A program made the position numbers and the translations under genes. Positions 17,465 to 27,257 of a stretch of DNA of 64,000 nt are shown in pieces; position 1 is the stretch's first letter, and each line of letters starts with the position of its first letter. Location: the NCBI GenBank assembly GCA_016787575.1, contig JAEUUO010000028.1, positions 102,506-166,505 of the forward strand. Direction: 5' to 3'. The DNA is from Saprospiraceae bacterium (lineage in GTDB: Bacteria > Bacteroidota > Bacteroidia > Chitinophagales > Saprospiraceae). The notes beneath the pieces were generated by a model. It searched no databases and had not been told where the DNA came from. It saw nothing but the letters and a program-made list of their open reading frames with translations.

Positions 17465-18751
17465 TCAAGAATGAAGTCTTAAAAAATCAAGAATCCGTTC
17501 ATCGGTACGCACGTCCTGCCACCTTAGTTTTTGTTTTAATTGAATGCCTTGCAGGCTTTTACACCGACTGAATGCAACGTAGGTTTGACCAAATTCAAAA
17601 GCCCCGGTTCCCATTTCTATAACCACATGCTCAAAAGTTTTTCCCTGACTTTTGTGGATTGTAATAGCCCAGGCAAGTTTTAATGGAAGCTGTACAAAAT
17701 GCCCCACCACCTCAGGTATTAATTCACGATTTTTACCTGAACTTAAATTGTATTTGATTACTTCCCAGTTAAATGGTTCAACTTCAATGTATTTATTATT
17801 TGATTCTAATTCAATTTCAATCGAATTTTCCTTCAGGTTTCGAACAACGCCAAGGCTTCCATTTACAAATCGTTTGTTGGGATCATTCCGGGTAAAAACA
17901 ACCTGCGCACCAATTTTTAATATCAATTGTTCTTCGCCAGGGTATTGATTCACTTGAACCTGTCCAGTTATTTTGGCTTTGTATATTTTTGCAGGATCTT
18001 TTAATGCCTGCAATCGTTCCATGTTTATACGGTTTGCTGAAACATTGGTGGTACACAAATGAATTTGTAAAAAAGTATTTTCGTCCTTTGGATTAAAACA
18101 GCGCTCGTTGATGTCTTCAAGATCGTCTTCATCCAATTCATTTAAGCGAATTTTTTCTAATAATTTAATAAAATAAGGATCGGATTGTCTGTAAATGCGA
18201 CTCAATTCTATCAATTCAAAAGATTGGATTTGCTTAAATACGTTTGCTGAAAAAAAATACGGACTTTCATAGACATTCCGAAAATAGTCAAGCTCAAAGC
18301 TCCCATTGACAACCGGAGGTAATTGAAATAAATCACCACACCACAACATAGCCTTGCCGCCAAAGGGTTTATTGCTACCGCTTGACAATCGAAGCAATTG
18401 ATCGATGTGATCCAGCATTTCAGCGCGAACCATTGAAATTTCATCTATAAAAATTAAATCAATTTGCGCTATCATTTTTTTTGGAAGCGGTTTGTAATCA
18501 GAAGGCCGAATCCATCCCGGAGGAAACTTAAAAAAACTATGGATGGTCTGCCCTTTAATTTGAACAGCTGCAACTCCAGTTGGTGCTAAGTATATGACTT
18601 TTTTATTATTTAACTTTTTAAATAACTGGATCAAACTGGATTTTCCGGTACCGGCTCTTCCTGTCAGAAATAAGCAGCCTTCTAAATTATCCAGTTGATC
18701 TAAAACATAATGATGTTCCTGGTTAAGCTGATAAATGGCGGCATCATTCAT
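17465..18751 (-). CDS. Compact Pif1/RecD-type superfamily 1 DNA helicase
   Basis: 428 residues. Walker A GRAGTGKS is at 31-38. Motif Ia follows as YLAPTGVAAVQIKGQTIHSF. Walker B IFIDEISM is at about 100-107. Motif III is MLWCGDLFQLPPV. The C-terminal helicase motifs AWAITIHKSQGKTFEHVVIE and QTYVAFSRCKSL are present. This is the helicase core of Pif1-like 5'-3' DNA helicases without extra domains. Such enzymes act on G-quadruplexes, stalled forks or recombination intermediates. It ends within 80 bp of the 41-residue gene and begins 12 nt after the stop of the EEP gene, so these genes form one leftward string. Confidence 0.87.
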   Translation of the reverse strand: MNDAAIYQLNQEHHYVLDQLDNLEGCLFLTGRAGTGKSSLIQLFKKLNNKKVIYLAPTGVAAVQIKGQTIHSFFKFPPGWIRPSDYKPLPKKMIAQIDLIFIDEISMVRAEMLDHIDQLLRLSSGSNKPFGGKAMLWCGDLFQLPPVVNGSFELDYFRNVYESPYFFSANVFKQIQSFELIELSRIYRQSDPYFIKLLEKIRLNELDEDDLEDINERCFNPKDENTFLQIHLCTTNVSANRINMERLQALKDPAKIYKAKITGQVQVNQYPGEEQLILKIGAQVVFTRNDPNKRFVNGSLGVVRNLKENSIEIELESNNKYIEVEPFNWEVIKYNLSSGKNRELIPEVVGHFVQLPLKLAWAITIHKSQGKTFEHVVIEMGTGAFEFGQTYVAFSRCKSLQGIQLKQKLRWQDVRTDERILDFLRLHS

Positions 18752-18763
18752 TCATGTGTAACA

Positions 18764-19795
18764 TTATTTTTCAAAATAGCTAATTATTGGAAAATGGTCA
18801 CTATATCCACCAATGTATTGATTTCCGGAAAAAGTACGTTTAGGATAATTTCGAAAATGTCCTTTTTTTTCGAGCATAAATGATCTTCTGAATATTTGGT
18901 GGTCTATAAAATGGTAATTTAATTCAGACTTTTGAATCAATGTATTTGATACAATCATTTGATCAAATAAATTCCAACTGTCATCATATGCTGTTGATCC
19001 ATCACCATTTTTATAATTAGCATAAAACGGATTAAAATAAGAGGTGTTTTTCAATTGGCTTAGCGATGTTGCAGTCTCTAAACCTTTTAACAGACTTGCA
19101 TCATCGGGATTGTCGTTTAGATCCCCCATAATTACAATCCCTGCTGTTGGATCAAGTTGTAAAATGGAATCGGCCATTTTCTTGTTTTGTTGTGCAGCAA
19201 TAATTCTGTATGGAGTTGTTAAAACTTCCCCACCTCTTCTGGAAGGCCAATGATTTACAAATACATAAAGCATTCGGTTACCTATTTTGCCTTTAACCAT
19301 TAAAATATCACGCGTCAATCTAGGACTTCCATCTTTCTCGAAAATTGGAATTTTAATTGATTTTGACTGCAATACGGTGAAGTAATCAGAACGGTATAGC
19401 AAACCTACATCTACACCTCTAGGATCATTGGAATTGTAATGAACTACTTTGTAATAACTTTTATTAATTTGCTCGTTTCGCACTAAATCTTCCAGAACAG
19501 ACCTGTTTTCAATTTCACAAACCCCAATTAAAACCAATGGAACGTTTTCACGGGCAGTTTCCATGGCATGAATGACCCGGGCTAATTTTCCCAGCTTGTC
19601 TTGATATTTTTCGGTAGTCCAGTTCTTTGCACCAGATGGTGTAAACTCTTCATCTAGAGTAAGGCTGTCATCATAAACATCAAACAGATTTTCCAAATTG
19701 TAAAATCCGATACCTATCTGATTCTCAGATTGTCCATAAAGAGCGCAACAAACCATTGCAAAGAAGAACTTACAGCAAAATTTTCGAAATATCAT
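18764..19795 (-). CDS. Secreted endonuclease/exonuclease/phosphatase (EEP) family protein
   Basis: 343 residues from ATG 19795, with a signal peptide ending near ALYGQ. EEP-fold catalytic motifs are complete: GFYNLENLFD (Asn), GVCEIENR (metal-binding Glu), NHWPSRRGG, VIMGDLNDNPDD (Asp/Asn pair) and GGYSDHFPI (SDH motif). The enzyme cleaves phosphodiester bonds, so an exported nuclease or phosphoesterase is indicated. The gene starts 64 bp from, and divergent to, a TonB-dependent receptor followed by a DUF5689 (OB-fold-like) lipoprotein. This arrangement points to degradation and uptake of extracellular nucleic acid or another phosphodiester (inference). An upstream TTG at 19819 would spoil the signal peptide. 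Confidence 0.85.
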   Translation of the reverse strand: MIFRKFCCKFFFAMVCCALYGQSENQIGIGFYNLENLFDVYDDSLTLDEEFTPSGAKNWTTEKYQDKLGKLARVIHAMETARENVPLVLIGVCEIENRSVLEDLVRNEQINKSYYKVVHYNSNDPRGVDVGLLYRSDYFTVLQSKSIKIPIFEKDGSPRLTRDILMVKGKIGNRMLYVFVNHWPSRRGGEVLTTPYRIIAAQQNKKMADSILQLDPTAGIVIMGDLNDNPDDASLLKGLETATSLSQLKNTSYFNPFYANYKNGDGSTAYDDSWNLFDQMIVSNTLIQKSELNYHFIDHQIFRRSFMLEKKGHFRNYPKRTFSGNQYIGGYSDHFPIISYFEK

Positions 19796-19859
19796 GCTAA
19801 TTTTGTTTTTTAAGCCCAAGGCAATAAATTTTCACACAAAGTAACATAAAACGGAAATA

Positions 19860-22616
19860 ATGCATTCCAACCTGGTGTTAAACAAGTCCTATTTTATCGT
19901 TTTTATTAGTATTCTTTTTGCAGAAACAAGTTTTTGCCAAGAATTAAAGGGAAGGTTAATCAATAATCAAACGCAGGAAGGCGTAGCCAACGCTGTTGTA
20001 AAAGATAAAAATGCGATTCGAGAATTTATTTCTGACACAAACGGTTATTTTTCAATCCCATTAGACCATCCGGATCAAATGTTGGATTTGGAAATTTTTA
20101 AAGAAAATTTTGCCTTATTTTCAATTAAAATCCTTCCTGCGGATTGGAATTTGACCTTGCAAGAGTTTTATTTGGTTTCAGGGGTAGGAAGATTGGCAAA
20201 TGACCAAGAAACAACCACCAATTCAAGCGACCAGGAAACAGATGAATCAGATGTATATAGTTTACTGTCTTCATCAGATGATCCGGTGTTAGAAGCTTCA
20301 AGTTTTGACTGGAGTGCTTTGCGATTTAGGCTTCGATCTGTTCAATCTACTTACGATCAATTTGGGATAAATGGCTTTCTACTTAGTAATTTAACTTCAG
20401 CCTATTCGCAATACAACTTATTGTCAGGGCAAAATTTATTGACTCGATACGGTGAAGCTTACAGATCCTACAAAGACAATCCATATGATTTTGGAAGCTC
20501 GGGTTTAAGTCAATGGATAGATGCATATCCAGCCAATTTTCGAGAAGGTCTGGTAATTCGCTATTCAGAATCAAATCGGGCTTATAGACACAAAATGGAT
20601 ATTCATTATGTTTCCAAGGCTCTTAAATACAATTGGTTTATACTTGCTGGTTTAAACAGACGATGGGCACAAGAGGCTTTTATTCCAGGGAGCTATTACG
20701 ATGCCTGGGGTGCTTATTTCGGGGTTTCTAAAAGCCTGGGAAAGCAGCATTCCTTTAACTTTTTAGTAGTACATGCTCCAGTAGAACGTGGAAAAGCAAG
20801 CCCTGCCACGAAAGAAGTCTATGCATTGGCAAAAGATAATTATTACAATTCTTATTGGGGATTGCAGGAAGGGGAGGTTCGGAATTCAAGAATTGCGAGT
20901 TCAAAAATTCCGATGGCTATGTTAAATTATCAATGGAATCTTCAAGAAAATATTCAATTTGAAACTGGCTTATTGGGTATGAAAGGAAAACGATCAGACA
21001 GTCAGTTGGATTGGTATAATGCTCCTGATCCTAGACCTGATTATTACCAAAAACTTCCATCTTATATTGAAGATAGTGCCGTCGGACAGCGCGTTCGTGA
21101 GGCATGGGATCAGGATGTTAATGTAAGGCAAATTAATTGGACCCATTTATATCAATCCAATTATGCAAATGAGACAATCATCGAAAATGCAAATGGTTTG
21201 CCGGGAAATACCATTTCTGGAAAACGAGCAGCTTATTGGCTAAATGAAAGGCATTCAGATCCTCAGGAATTGCAATTTTTTGGCAAATTGAATTGGAATT
21301 TAAAACGACATTTATTTAATATAAAATACAGATTAAGAGCAGGAAGCCTTGATAATTATCTTAAATTAACAGATCTTTTGGGAGCTGATTTTTTGGTGGA
21401 TTCAGAAGATTTTATTGACAATCCCATTTTTCAAAATCCTGATGCCCGCTATCCAAATCACATCATACATGAAGGGGATACCTATGGTTATCATTATAAG
21501 TCTCACCATTTAAATCAAACGATGATGGCAGATTACAATTATTACGGCAGAAAATGGGATTTTAATGCCGGTCTTGCAACTGAGTTAAATGCATTCTCAC
21601 GGGAAGGTTTTTTTCAAAATGCAATCAATGCCAATTCACTGGGTACATCTGATAAAATTAATCAGAATGGATATTCCGCAAAATCAATGCTTACCTGGAA
21701 GATAAATGGGAGGAATTATTTTCGAGCCAATATTGCATATCAAAAATTACCAAATCGTTTTGATCAGACTTTTATTAATCCGGAATGGAATGCAAATATT
21801 TTATCTGAAAAAAGTAAAACAAAGGTTCAGTCAGGAGATGTAAGTTATTTTTATAAAACTCCTAAAGTTAAAATTGAATTTACAGCATATGTACTGAATT
21901 TCAAAGATCAAATTATAAACAAGAATTTCTTTTTAGATGAACAGTTAGAAGCATCTGGAAATGTCGATTTGGCAGATGGAGGATTGATAAATGCATTTTA
22001 CACGAAACTCGACCAAAGGCACACAGGAATTGAATCATCTGTAGAATATAAAATTGGGAAAGGATTTGTGATTTCAGGAATATATACTTTTGGGGATGCA
22101 ATTTATACATCAAGACCAGAGCTCTTGGTATTTGACAAATTCAGTGCAAGCAAAGGAAAGCATCTCATTTATTTGAAGAACTTTTATATTCCAGCAAGTG
22201 CAATGCAAGCTGGATCTATTGTTCTTAAGTACAATTTTAAGCGAAATGGTTTTGCTACTTTGAGTTTCAATTATTTAAGTGATCAATACCTTGAGCCAAA
22301 TCCTTTGCGTCGAATTCCACAAGCAGTGGCCGATTTAGATCCGACCGGTGATCAATTTAATAAAATTATCAATCAGGAAAAATTGCCGTCAGCTTTCTAT
22401 GTAAACTTGTTTTTATACAAAGGATTTAAATTATTTAATGAGGATTTTGGACTTACGTGTAGTATTAATAATGTTTTAAATAGAGAAGGTTTGATATCAG
22501 GAGGTTTTGAACAATATCGCTTTGATTATGTCGATAAAAATCCTGATAAGTTTCCTTCAAAATATTATTATTTGCAAGGGATTAATTATTTCTGTGGAAT
22601 CAGCTGGAGATTGTAA
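19860..22616 (+). CDS. TonB-dependent receptor-like outer-membrane protein with degenerate plug
   Basis: 918 residues. A signal peptide ends near TSFCQ. Residues about 28-105 are a carboxypeptidase-regulatory-like (Ig) domain (LKGRLINNQTQEGVANAVV, DTNGYFSIPLD). An acidic low-complexity linker follows (about 125-155), then a plug-like segment (RFRLRSVQSTYDQFGING) and a long beta-barrel with many aromatic-ended strands, ending GINYFCGISWRL. The plug lacks the usual RGG-type sequence and no clear TonB box is seen, so energy coupling is uncertain. Placement between a secreted nuclease (divergent) and a DUF5689 lipoprotein (29 nt downstream) suggests a dedicated uptake locus. Family and location are fairly sure; the substrate is not. 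Confidence 0.82.
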   Translation: MHSNLVLNKSYFIVFISILFAETSFCQELKGRLINNQTQEGVANAVVKDKNAIREFISDTNGYFSIPLDHPDQMLDLEIFKENFALFSIKILPADWNLTLQEFYLVSGVGRLANDQETTTNSSDQETDESDVYSLLSSSDDPVLEASSFDWSALRFRLRSVQSTYDQFGINGFLLSNLTSAYSQYNLLSGQNLLTRYGEAYRSYKDNPYDFGSSGLSQWIDAYPANFREGLVIRYSESNRAYRHKMDIHYVSKALKYNWFILAGLNRRWAQEAFIPGSYYDAWGAYFGVSKSLGKQHSFNFLVVHAPVERGKASPATKEVYALAKDNYYNSYWGLQEGEVRNSRIASSKIPMAMLNYQWNLQENIQFETGLLGMKGKRSDSQLDWYNAPDPRPDYYQKLPSYIEDSAVGQRVREAWDQDVNVRQINWTHLYQSNYANETIIENANGLPGNTISGKRAAYWLNERHSDPQELQFFGKLNWNLKRHLFNIKYRLRAGSLDNYLKLTDLLGADFLVDSEDFIDNPIFQNPDARYPNHIIHEGDTYGYHYKSHHLNQTMMADYNYYGRKWDFNAGLATELNAFSREGFFQNAINANSLGTSDKINQNGYSAKSMLTWKINGRNYFRANIAYQKLPNRFDQTFINPEWNANILSEKSKTKVQSGDVSYFYKTPKVKIEFTAYVLNFKDQIINKNFFLDEQLEASGNVDLADGGLINAFYTKLDQRHTGIESSVEYKIGKGFVISGIYTFGDAIYTSRPELLVFDKFSASKGKHLIYLKNFYIPASAMQAGSIVLKYNFKRNGFATLSFNYLSDQYLEPNPLRRIPQAVADLDPTGDQFNKIINQEKLPSAFYVNLFLYKGFKLFNEDFGLTCSINNVLNREGLISGGFEQYRFDYVDKNPDKFPSKYYYLQGINYFCGISWRL

Positions 22617-22645
22617 AGTAAATTAATATAAATAAAATAGTAATT

Positions 22646-24685
22646 ATGAAATTTATAAAAGGATACGTTTCCTTAATGTTATTTGGAGTATTGAGTATAA
22701 CCGCATGTTTGGATCACGACTTTGATAAACCACCTCAGCCGGTTGCAGAAATTGGATTTGATCCAAATTCTTCTATTGCAGAGTTGAAATCTAAATATGT
22801 TTCTGGGAAATTTACCACAATAACAAATGATTTTCTAATACATGCAACCGTGGTGGCTGATGATAAAAGCGGGAATTTTTATAAAACAATAGTAATTCAG
22901 GATTCTACCGGTGGAATAGAATTGAAATTAAATCGCACTGGAATTTATACAGATTTTCCTGTTGGAATGAAAATCGGATTAAAATGCAAAGGATTGACCA
23001 TAGGGGATTACAATGGATTGATTCAACTTGGATTGGGCACATACCAAAATGGCAATTTTACAAACTTGTCAGGTATTGAAGATGTATTGATCGATCAATA
23101 TGTCTTTAAAGGGCCAAAGAATCAAAGCATTGTAGCTAAAAAGAAGACCATTTCTACATTAACAGCACAAGATATCAGTACACTGATTCAATTGGATAAT
23201 ATTGAGTTTGCCCGTAGCGATACCGGAACAACTTATGCAGATATTGTAGCCAAAGTTTCTGTAAATCATACTTTAACCGATTGCAATAAAAATGAAATTC
23301 TTTTACGTACAAGCAATTTTGCTGATTTTGCAGGTACAATCGTACCATCTAAAAATGGAAGCATCACCGCAATTTTAAGCAAATACCAATCGGACGCACA
23401 ACTGTATATCAGGAATTTAAATGATGTTGATTTTTCAAATGAACCTTGCTTGGGTGGTGGAAATTTAACTCAAATTTCAATTTTAGATTTGCGAAATCTA
23501 TTTACTGGTAGCATAATAAATGCTCCTTCTAACAAAAAAATAATAGGTACAGTAATCAGTGATCGGGTGAACATGAATACAACTTCACGAAATCTGATAA
23601 TTCAAGACCTTACTGGAGGGATAACCATTCGATTTACCGCAAATCACAGTTTTAATTTAGGAGATCAGCTTCAAATTAACATCTCTGATCAAGAGCTTTC
23701 TGAATTTGACGGATTGCTTCAGTTAAATAATGTTGACAATGCGAATGCTACTAAAACAGGAACAGGTTTAATCACACCAGCAAAGAAGACCCTGGCTGAA
23801 ATAATATCCAATTTTGAAAACCTGGAATCAACTCTAGTAGAGGTATCTAATGTCAATATTAGTAAATCAGGTTCATCTACTTATTCTGGAACATGTAATT
23901 TAAATGATGGAACTGGCAGTTTATTATTATTTACCAGAACCCAAGCTTTGTTTGCAAACGATAATTTTCCTGCGACGCCGGTTAAACTTATTGCTATGGT
24001 TACACAAGGTGGAACTAATAAAGACATGCAATTGACATTGCGAAATGCGAGTGACATCAGCGGAGGTGGGGGAGGAGGAACTCCTCAATTTATTAGCTTG
24101 CGGAGCCTTCGCTCTTTGTATTTAGGTGCAACTACCAGTGTGCCTGCAAATCGTAAAATTCATGCAAGTGTTGTAAGTGATGTTACAAATGGAAGCACTA
24201 CAACAAAGAACATTCATGTGCAAGATAGCAGTGGAGGCATGGTAATTCGGTTTACAGTTGATCATAGTTTTGTAATTGGAGATGATTTGGAGATCGACAT
24301 ATCGTCTCAAGAATTATCAGAATTTTCAGGGTTGTTGGAAGTTAATAATGTGCCTTTAGCAAATGCAAAGAAAATTGGAACCAATATCATTACACCAACT
24401 CGTTATACAATCAACCAAATTGTCCAAAATTTTGAAGCTCTGGAGTCAACTTTAGTTGAAATAAGCGGGGTTACAATTAGTAAATCATCAGGGACTACCT
24501 TTTCTGGTACTTGCATACTTACGGATGCTACTGGAACTATGGATTTATATACCAGATCACAAGCAAGTTTTGCAAATACAAATTTTCAAACATCTCCTGT
24601 AAAAATAGTTGGCGTGGTCAATCAAGGTGGGGCAACCCAAGCTAAACAAATTTCAGTACGCAGTTTAAATGATATTACACCTTAA
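22646..24685 (+). CDS. DUF5689-type lipoprotein with three OB-like units
   Basis: 679 residues. The lipobox ITAC gives Cys21 as the lipidated residue. A first canonical DUF5689 unit covers about 43-265, with IVIQDSTGGIELKL as its OB-fold-like core. A second (about 272-462) and a third (about 470-679) are clearly similar to each other, sharing QELSEF, GLL, ESTLVE, ISKS and the IRFT strand. A six-glycine linker sits between the second and third. OB folds of this kind bind nucleic acid or sugar, and secreted nucleases in Bacteroidota often carry related domains. It follows the TonB-type receptor by 29 nt and is probably its surface-exposed ligand-binding partner, in the place SusD takes in glycan loci (inference). 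Confidence 0.82.
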   Translation: MKFIKGYVSLMLFGVLSITACLDHDFDKPPQPVAEIGFDPNSSIAELKSKYVSGKFTTITNDFLIHATVVADDKSGNFYKTIVIQDSTGGIELKLNRTGIYTDFPVGMKIGLKCKGLTIGDYNGLIQLGLGTYQNGNFTNLSGIEDVLIDQYVFKGPKNQSIVAKKKTISTLTAQDISTLIQLDNIEFARSDTGTTYADIVAKVSVNHTLTDCNKNEILLRTSNFADFAGTIVPSKNGSITAILSKYQSDAQLYIRNLNDVDFSNEPCLGGGNLTQISILDLRNLFTGSIINAPSNKKIIGTVISDRVNMNTTSRNLIIQDLTGGITIRFTANHSFNLGDQLQINISDQELSEFDGLLQLNNVDNANATKTGTGLITPAKKTLAEIISNFENLESTLVEVSNVNISKSGSSTYSGTCNLNDGTGSLLLFTRTQALFANDNFPATPVKLIAMVTQGGTNKDMQLTLRNASDISGGGGGGTPQFISLRSLRSLYLGATTSVPANRKIHASVVSDVTNGSTTTKNIHVQDSSGGMVIRFTVDHSFVIGDDLEIDISSQELSEFSGLLEVNNVPLANAKKIGTNIITPTRYTINQIVQNFEALESTLVEISGVTISKSSGTTFSGTCILTDATGTMDLYTRSQASFANTNFQTSPVKIVGVVNQGGATQAKQISVRSLNDITP

Positions 24686-24690
24686 TTGTT

Positions 24691-25422
24691 TTGAAATTTG
24701 CAAATGAAGCATTTAGGTTTAAACAATTTTCGGTTTTAGTTTATCCCGATGTTTTTCCTATATCAACTGATTCTGTTTTATTGGGATCCTGGGTAGATTT
24801 GGGCCAATCCCAAAAAATTTTAGATATCGGAACTGGAAGTGGTTTGCTTGCTTTAATGGCCGCCCAAAAATCTGTGGATCAAGCTGTTATAACTGCAATT
24901 GACATGGATGAAATTGCTGTAAAATGTTCAAAATATAATTTCGAGCAATCTCCTTGGTTTACTAAAGCCAATATAAAATGTTTAAATGCTAGCACTTTGT
25001 TAAATCCTGTTTTTGAACATCAAAATGAATTTAAGTTCGATCTGCTCATAAGCAATCCTCCTTATTTTGCTGATTCATTGTTGTCACCTGAAGCAGCTAA
25101 AAACAGAACCAGACATCAAACGACACTGAATTATAAAATGCTGGCAGATATTGCAAATGCTTGCTTAATTGATACAGGAAAAATGTGTTTGGTTTTGCCT
25201 TATTCAGATGAAGATTTATTTGTAAAACTGATGTATTCAAACAAATTCCATCCTTCACGAATACTTCGGGTGCGAAATAAAAGGCAAACTAAAATCAAAC
25301 GGGTTTTGATGGAGTTTTCTAAAACTAAGGATGCTTGCGTAGAAATGGAATTGTTTTTATACGATGAAGACGGGCAACGGAGTATGGCCTATTCTGAACT
25401 AACCAAAGATTTTTATATATGA
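24691..25422 (+). CDS. tRNA1(Val) A37 N6-methyltransferase (TrmN6/YfiC type)
   Basis: 243 residues starting at TTG 24691, just 5 nt after the DUF5689 stop. The start FANEAFRFKQFSVLVYPDVF matches the FRFKQF N-terminus of this family. SAM-binding motif LDIGTGSGLLALMAAQ and the catalytic NPPYF motif of N6-adenine methyltransferases are both present, and CISTDSVLLGSW-like text (residues near 30) is also typical. The family methylates A37 of tRNA1(Val). No ATG occurs in frame near the start. Proximity to the uptake locus probably reflects packing and not function. Confidence 0.85.
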   Translation: MKFANEAFRFKQFSVLVYPDVFPISTDSVLLGSWVDLGQSQKILDIGTGSGLLALMAAQKSVDQAVITAIDMDEIAVKCSKYNFEQSPWFTKANIKCLNASTLLNPVFEHQNEFKFDLLISNPPYFADSLLSPEAAKNRTRHQTTLNYKMLADIANACLIDTGKMCLVLPYSDEDLFVKLMYSNKFHPSRILRVRNKRQTKIKRVLMEFSKTKDACVEMELFLYDEDGQRSMAYSELTKDFYI

Positions 25423-25490
25423 CAATTTTGAGATTATTTCAATTCTTTTACGAAGTTTAATACATTTAAATTAATGAGATTAATTTATGT

Positions 25491-26855
25491 TCAACTAAAG
25501 GAACTTGTTATTTTTAAGAAGCGTCTGTATAATAAGAAAGCCATGCTGCTCAAACAAACAATAAAACCTGTCCAGACACCGGATACCTGCCAGTTAAGCA
25601 TCACACTTAAAAAATAGCCTACCGGAATACCAACAAACCAATAGCACAAAGTTGTGTATATAGTTGGGAATTTTACATCTTGAATTCCCCGCAATACACC
25701 TATTCCAACCGCCTGAATGGAGTCTCCCAATTGAAAGGCTGCAGCAAATAAAAATAGCAGTGCTGCATGATGGATTACTTCCGGATCTGAAGTAAATAAA
25801 TAGGGGATTTGGTTTCTAAAAATTATAAAAAACACGGCACAAATACATCCATAGATTGCGGAAAACTGAAGCACAGATATGCCAATTCTTCTTACAAGAA
25901 GAATGTCTTTCATGCCATAAGCTTCACCTACTTTAATTGACCCTGCCGAAGACAATCCAATGGAAACCATAAATGTCAACGCAGCAACCGAAAGAGATAC
26001 TTGATGTGCAGCTTGTTGCGTTGCTCCAAACCAACCGACTAGAATACCCAAAACTACAAAGGCTCCAATTTCACTTACGTATTGCCAGGCACTGGGCAAT
26101 GCGAGATTGATAATCTTTTTTAATTGGGATTTATTTAAATTGCGATTGTGCAATTGATAAATTTGATACCTTTTGTGAAACAACACGTAAATTCCTAAAA
26201 ACAGAGCTATAAAAATCCTAGTAATGAATGTTGCGACTCCGGCTCCAACCAATTCCATTTTAGGAAAACCGTAATTTCCGTAGATTAGTAAATAGTTTAA
26301 AAGTGCATTTAGAGGAATTGATGCTAGTGAAAGAATCATTGGAATTTTAGTAAAGTTGAGTCCGTCGCAAAACTGTTTAATGCTAAGAAATGCTGTCATG
26401 GGGACAATAGACCAAAGCATCCAATTCATATAGGGCAAACCCAACTTTGCAACTTCAGGATCTTGTCCTAAGTGAAAAATTACATCCCCAAAAAGATACA
26501 ATAAAAATGAAGTTAAAACGGCAACGGTAATATTGAGATAAAAAGCATTATTAAGAAGAGCCCCACAAAATTCAGGTTTTTTTGCACCCTTTAATTCGGC
26601 AATGAGCGGTGAAATAGCAACAGAAAATCCAATACACAATACATACGGCAATCCAATCATATTGGTAACTAAGGAAGCGGCTGCCAAATGTTTATAGCTT
26701 AAATGACCGACCATCGCTGAATCAATAATATTCAGCATCATTTGAGACAGATTTCCTAAAATGATAGGGAATGCCAGTTTCAATAAATCCAGCTGTTGTT
26801 GCCTGTTCAAAATCGTTTTAATAGGAGAATAAAAAAAGGGTCTGCCAATGTTCAA
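25491..26855 (-). CDS. MATE-family multidrug exporter
   Basis: 454 residues with about 12 membrane helices in two pseudo-repeats, beginning LLKLAFPIILGNLSQMMLNIIDSAMVG, the standard first MATE helix, and containing the second-half echo INLALPSAWQYVSEIGAFVV. It should use a sodium or proton gradient to export cationic drugs or metabolites. The start is uncertain: TTG at 26855 and another TTG at 26810 are possible, since no in-frame ATG precedes the first helix. It is preceded on the same strand by a small HTH-like gene 42 nt away. Confidence 0.88.
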   Translation of the reverse strand: MNIGRPFFYSPIKTILNRQQQLDLLKLAFPIILGNLSQMMLNIIDSAMVGHLSYKHLAAASLVTNMIGLPYVLCIGFSVAISPLIAELKGAKKPEFCGALLNNAFYLNITVAVLTSFLLYLFGDVIFHLGQDPEVAKLGLPYMNWMLWSIVPMTAFLSIKQFCDGLNFTKIPMILSLASIPLNALLNYLLIYGNYGFPKMELVGAGVATFITRIFIALFLGIYVLFHKRYQIYQLHNRNLNKSQLKKIINLALPSAWQYVSEIGAFVVLGILVGWFGATQQAAHQVSLSVAALTFMVSIGLSSAGSIKVGEAYGMKDILLVRRIGISVLQFSAIYGCICAVFFIIFRNQIPYLFTSDPEVIHHAALLFLFAAAFQLGDSIQAVGIGVLRGIQDVKFPTIYTTLCYWFVGIPVGYFLSVMLNWQVSGVWTGFIVCLSSMAFLLYRRFLKITSSFS

Positions 26856-26897
26856 GAAAGCAAACCCTCAATAAATAGGTAAGGTAATAAGTCTTAA

Positions 26898-27143
26898 TCA
26901 GTTTTGTTTGGCATTTTCCTGGATAAGTCTTTTGGCTAAATTTAAAATACGTTCATCTTCAATATGAACAATGCCTCCATTGGGACCAGGTTGAATATGA
27001 TTGCCGCTGTTTTCAAGATGATGGGCTCCAAAATAATTACGCACAACTTGTTCATCTAGATTTAATTCGTCTGCAATTTTCCGAATACTTCCGGTAGGCA
27101 AATTGTGCTTAATAGTACGGAGTTCATCCAAGGTTATATTCAT
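26898..27143 (-). CDS. Small helix-turn-helix-like protein
   Basis: 81 residues from ATG 27143 (MNITLDELRTIKHNLP). The sequence GSIRKIADELNLDEQVVRNYFGAHH has the spacing of a helix-turn-helix (helix 2 about KIADEL, turn NL, recognition helix DEQVVRNYF). A glycine/proline-rich link (GPNGGIVHIEDERILNLAKRL) and a second short helix follow. Similar short proteins occur across Bacteroidota as conserved hypotheticals. A nucleic-acid-binding role is inference. It lies between alanine dehydrogenase (upstream, 114 nt) and the MATE gene (42 nt downstream) on the same strand and might be cotranscribed with either. Confidence 0.65.
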   Translation of the reverse strand: MNITLDELRTIKHNLPTGSIRKIADELNLDEQVVRNYFGAHHLENSGNHIQPGPNGGIVHIEDERILNLAKRLIQENAKQN

Positions 27144-27257
27144 AGTTATTGGTTTAAATGTGAACAAAATAAATGACCCTTCAAGTTAGTACGACATTTA
27201 GGTTCCTGCAAGTATTTAATGGAAAATATTTTTTCAAAATGCTTTTTAATGCCCGCT

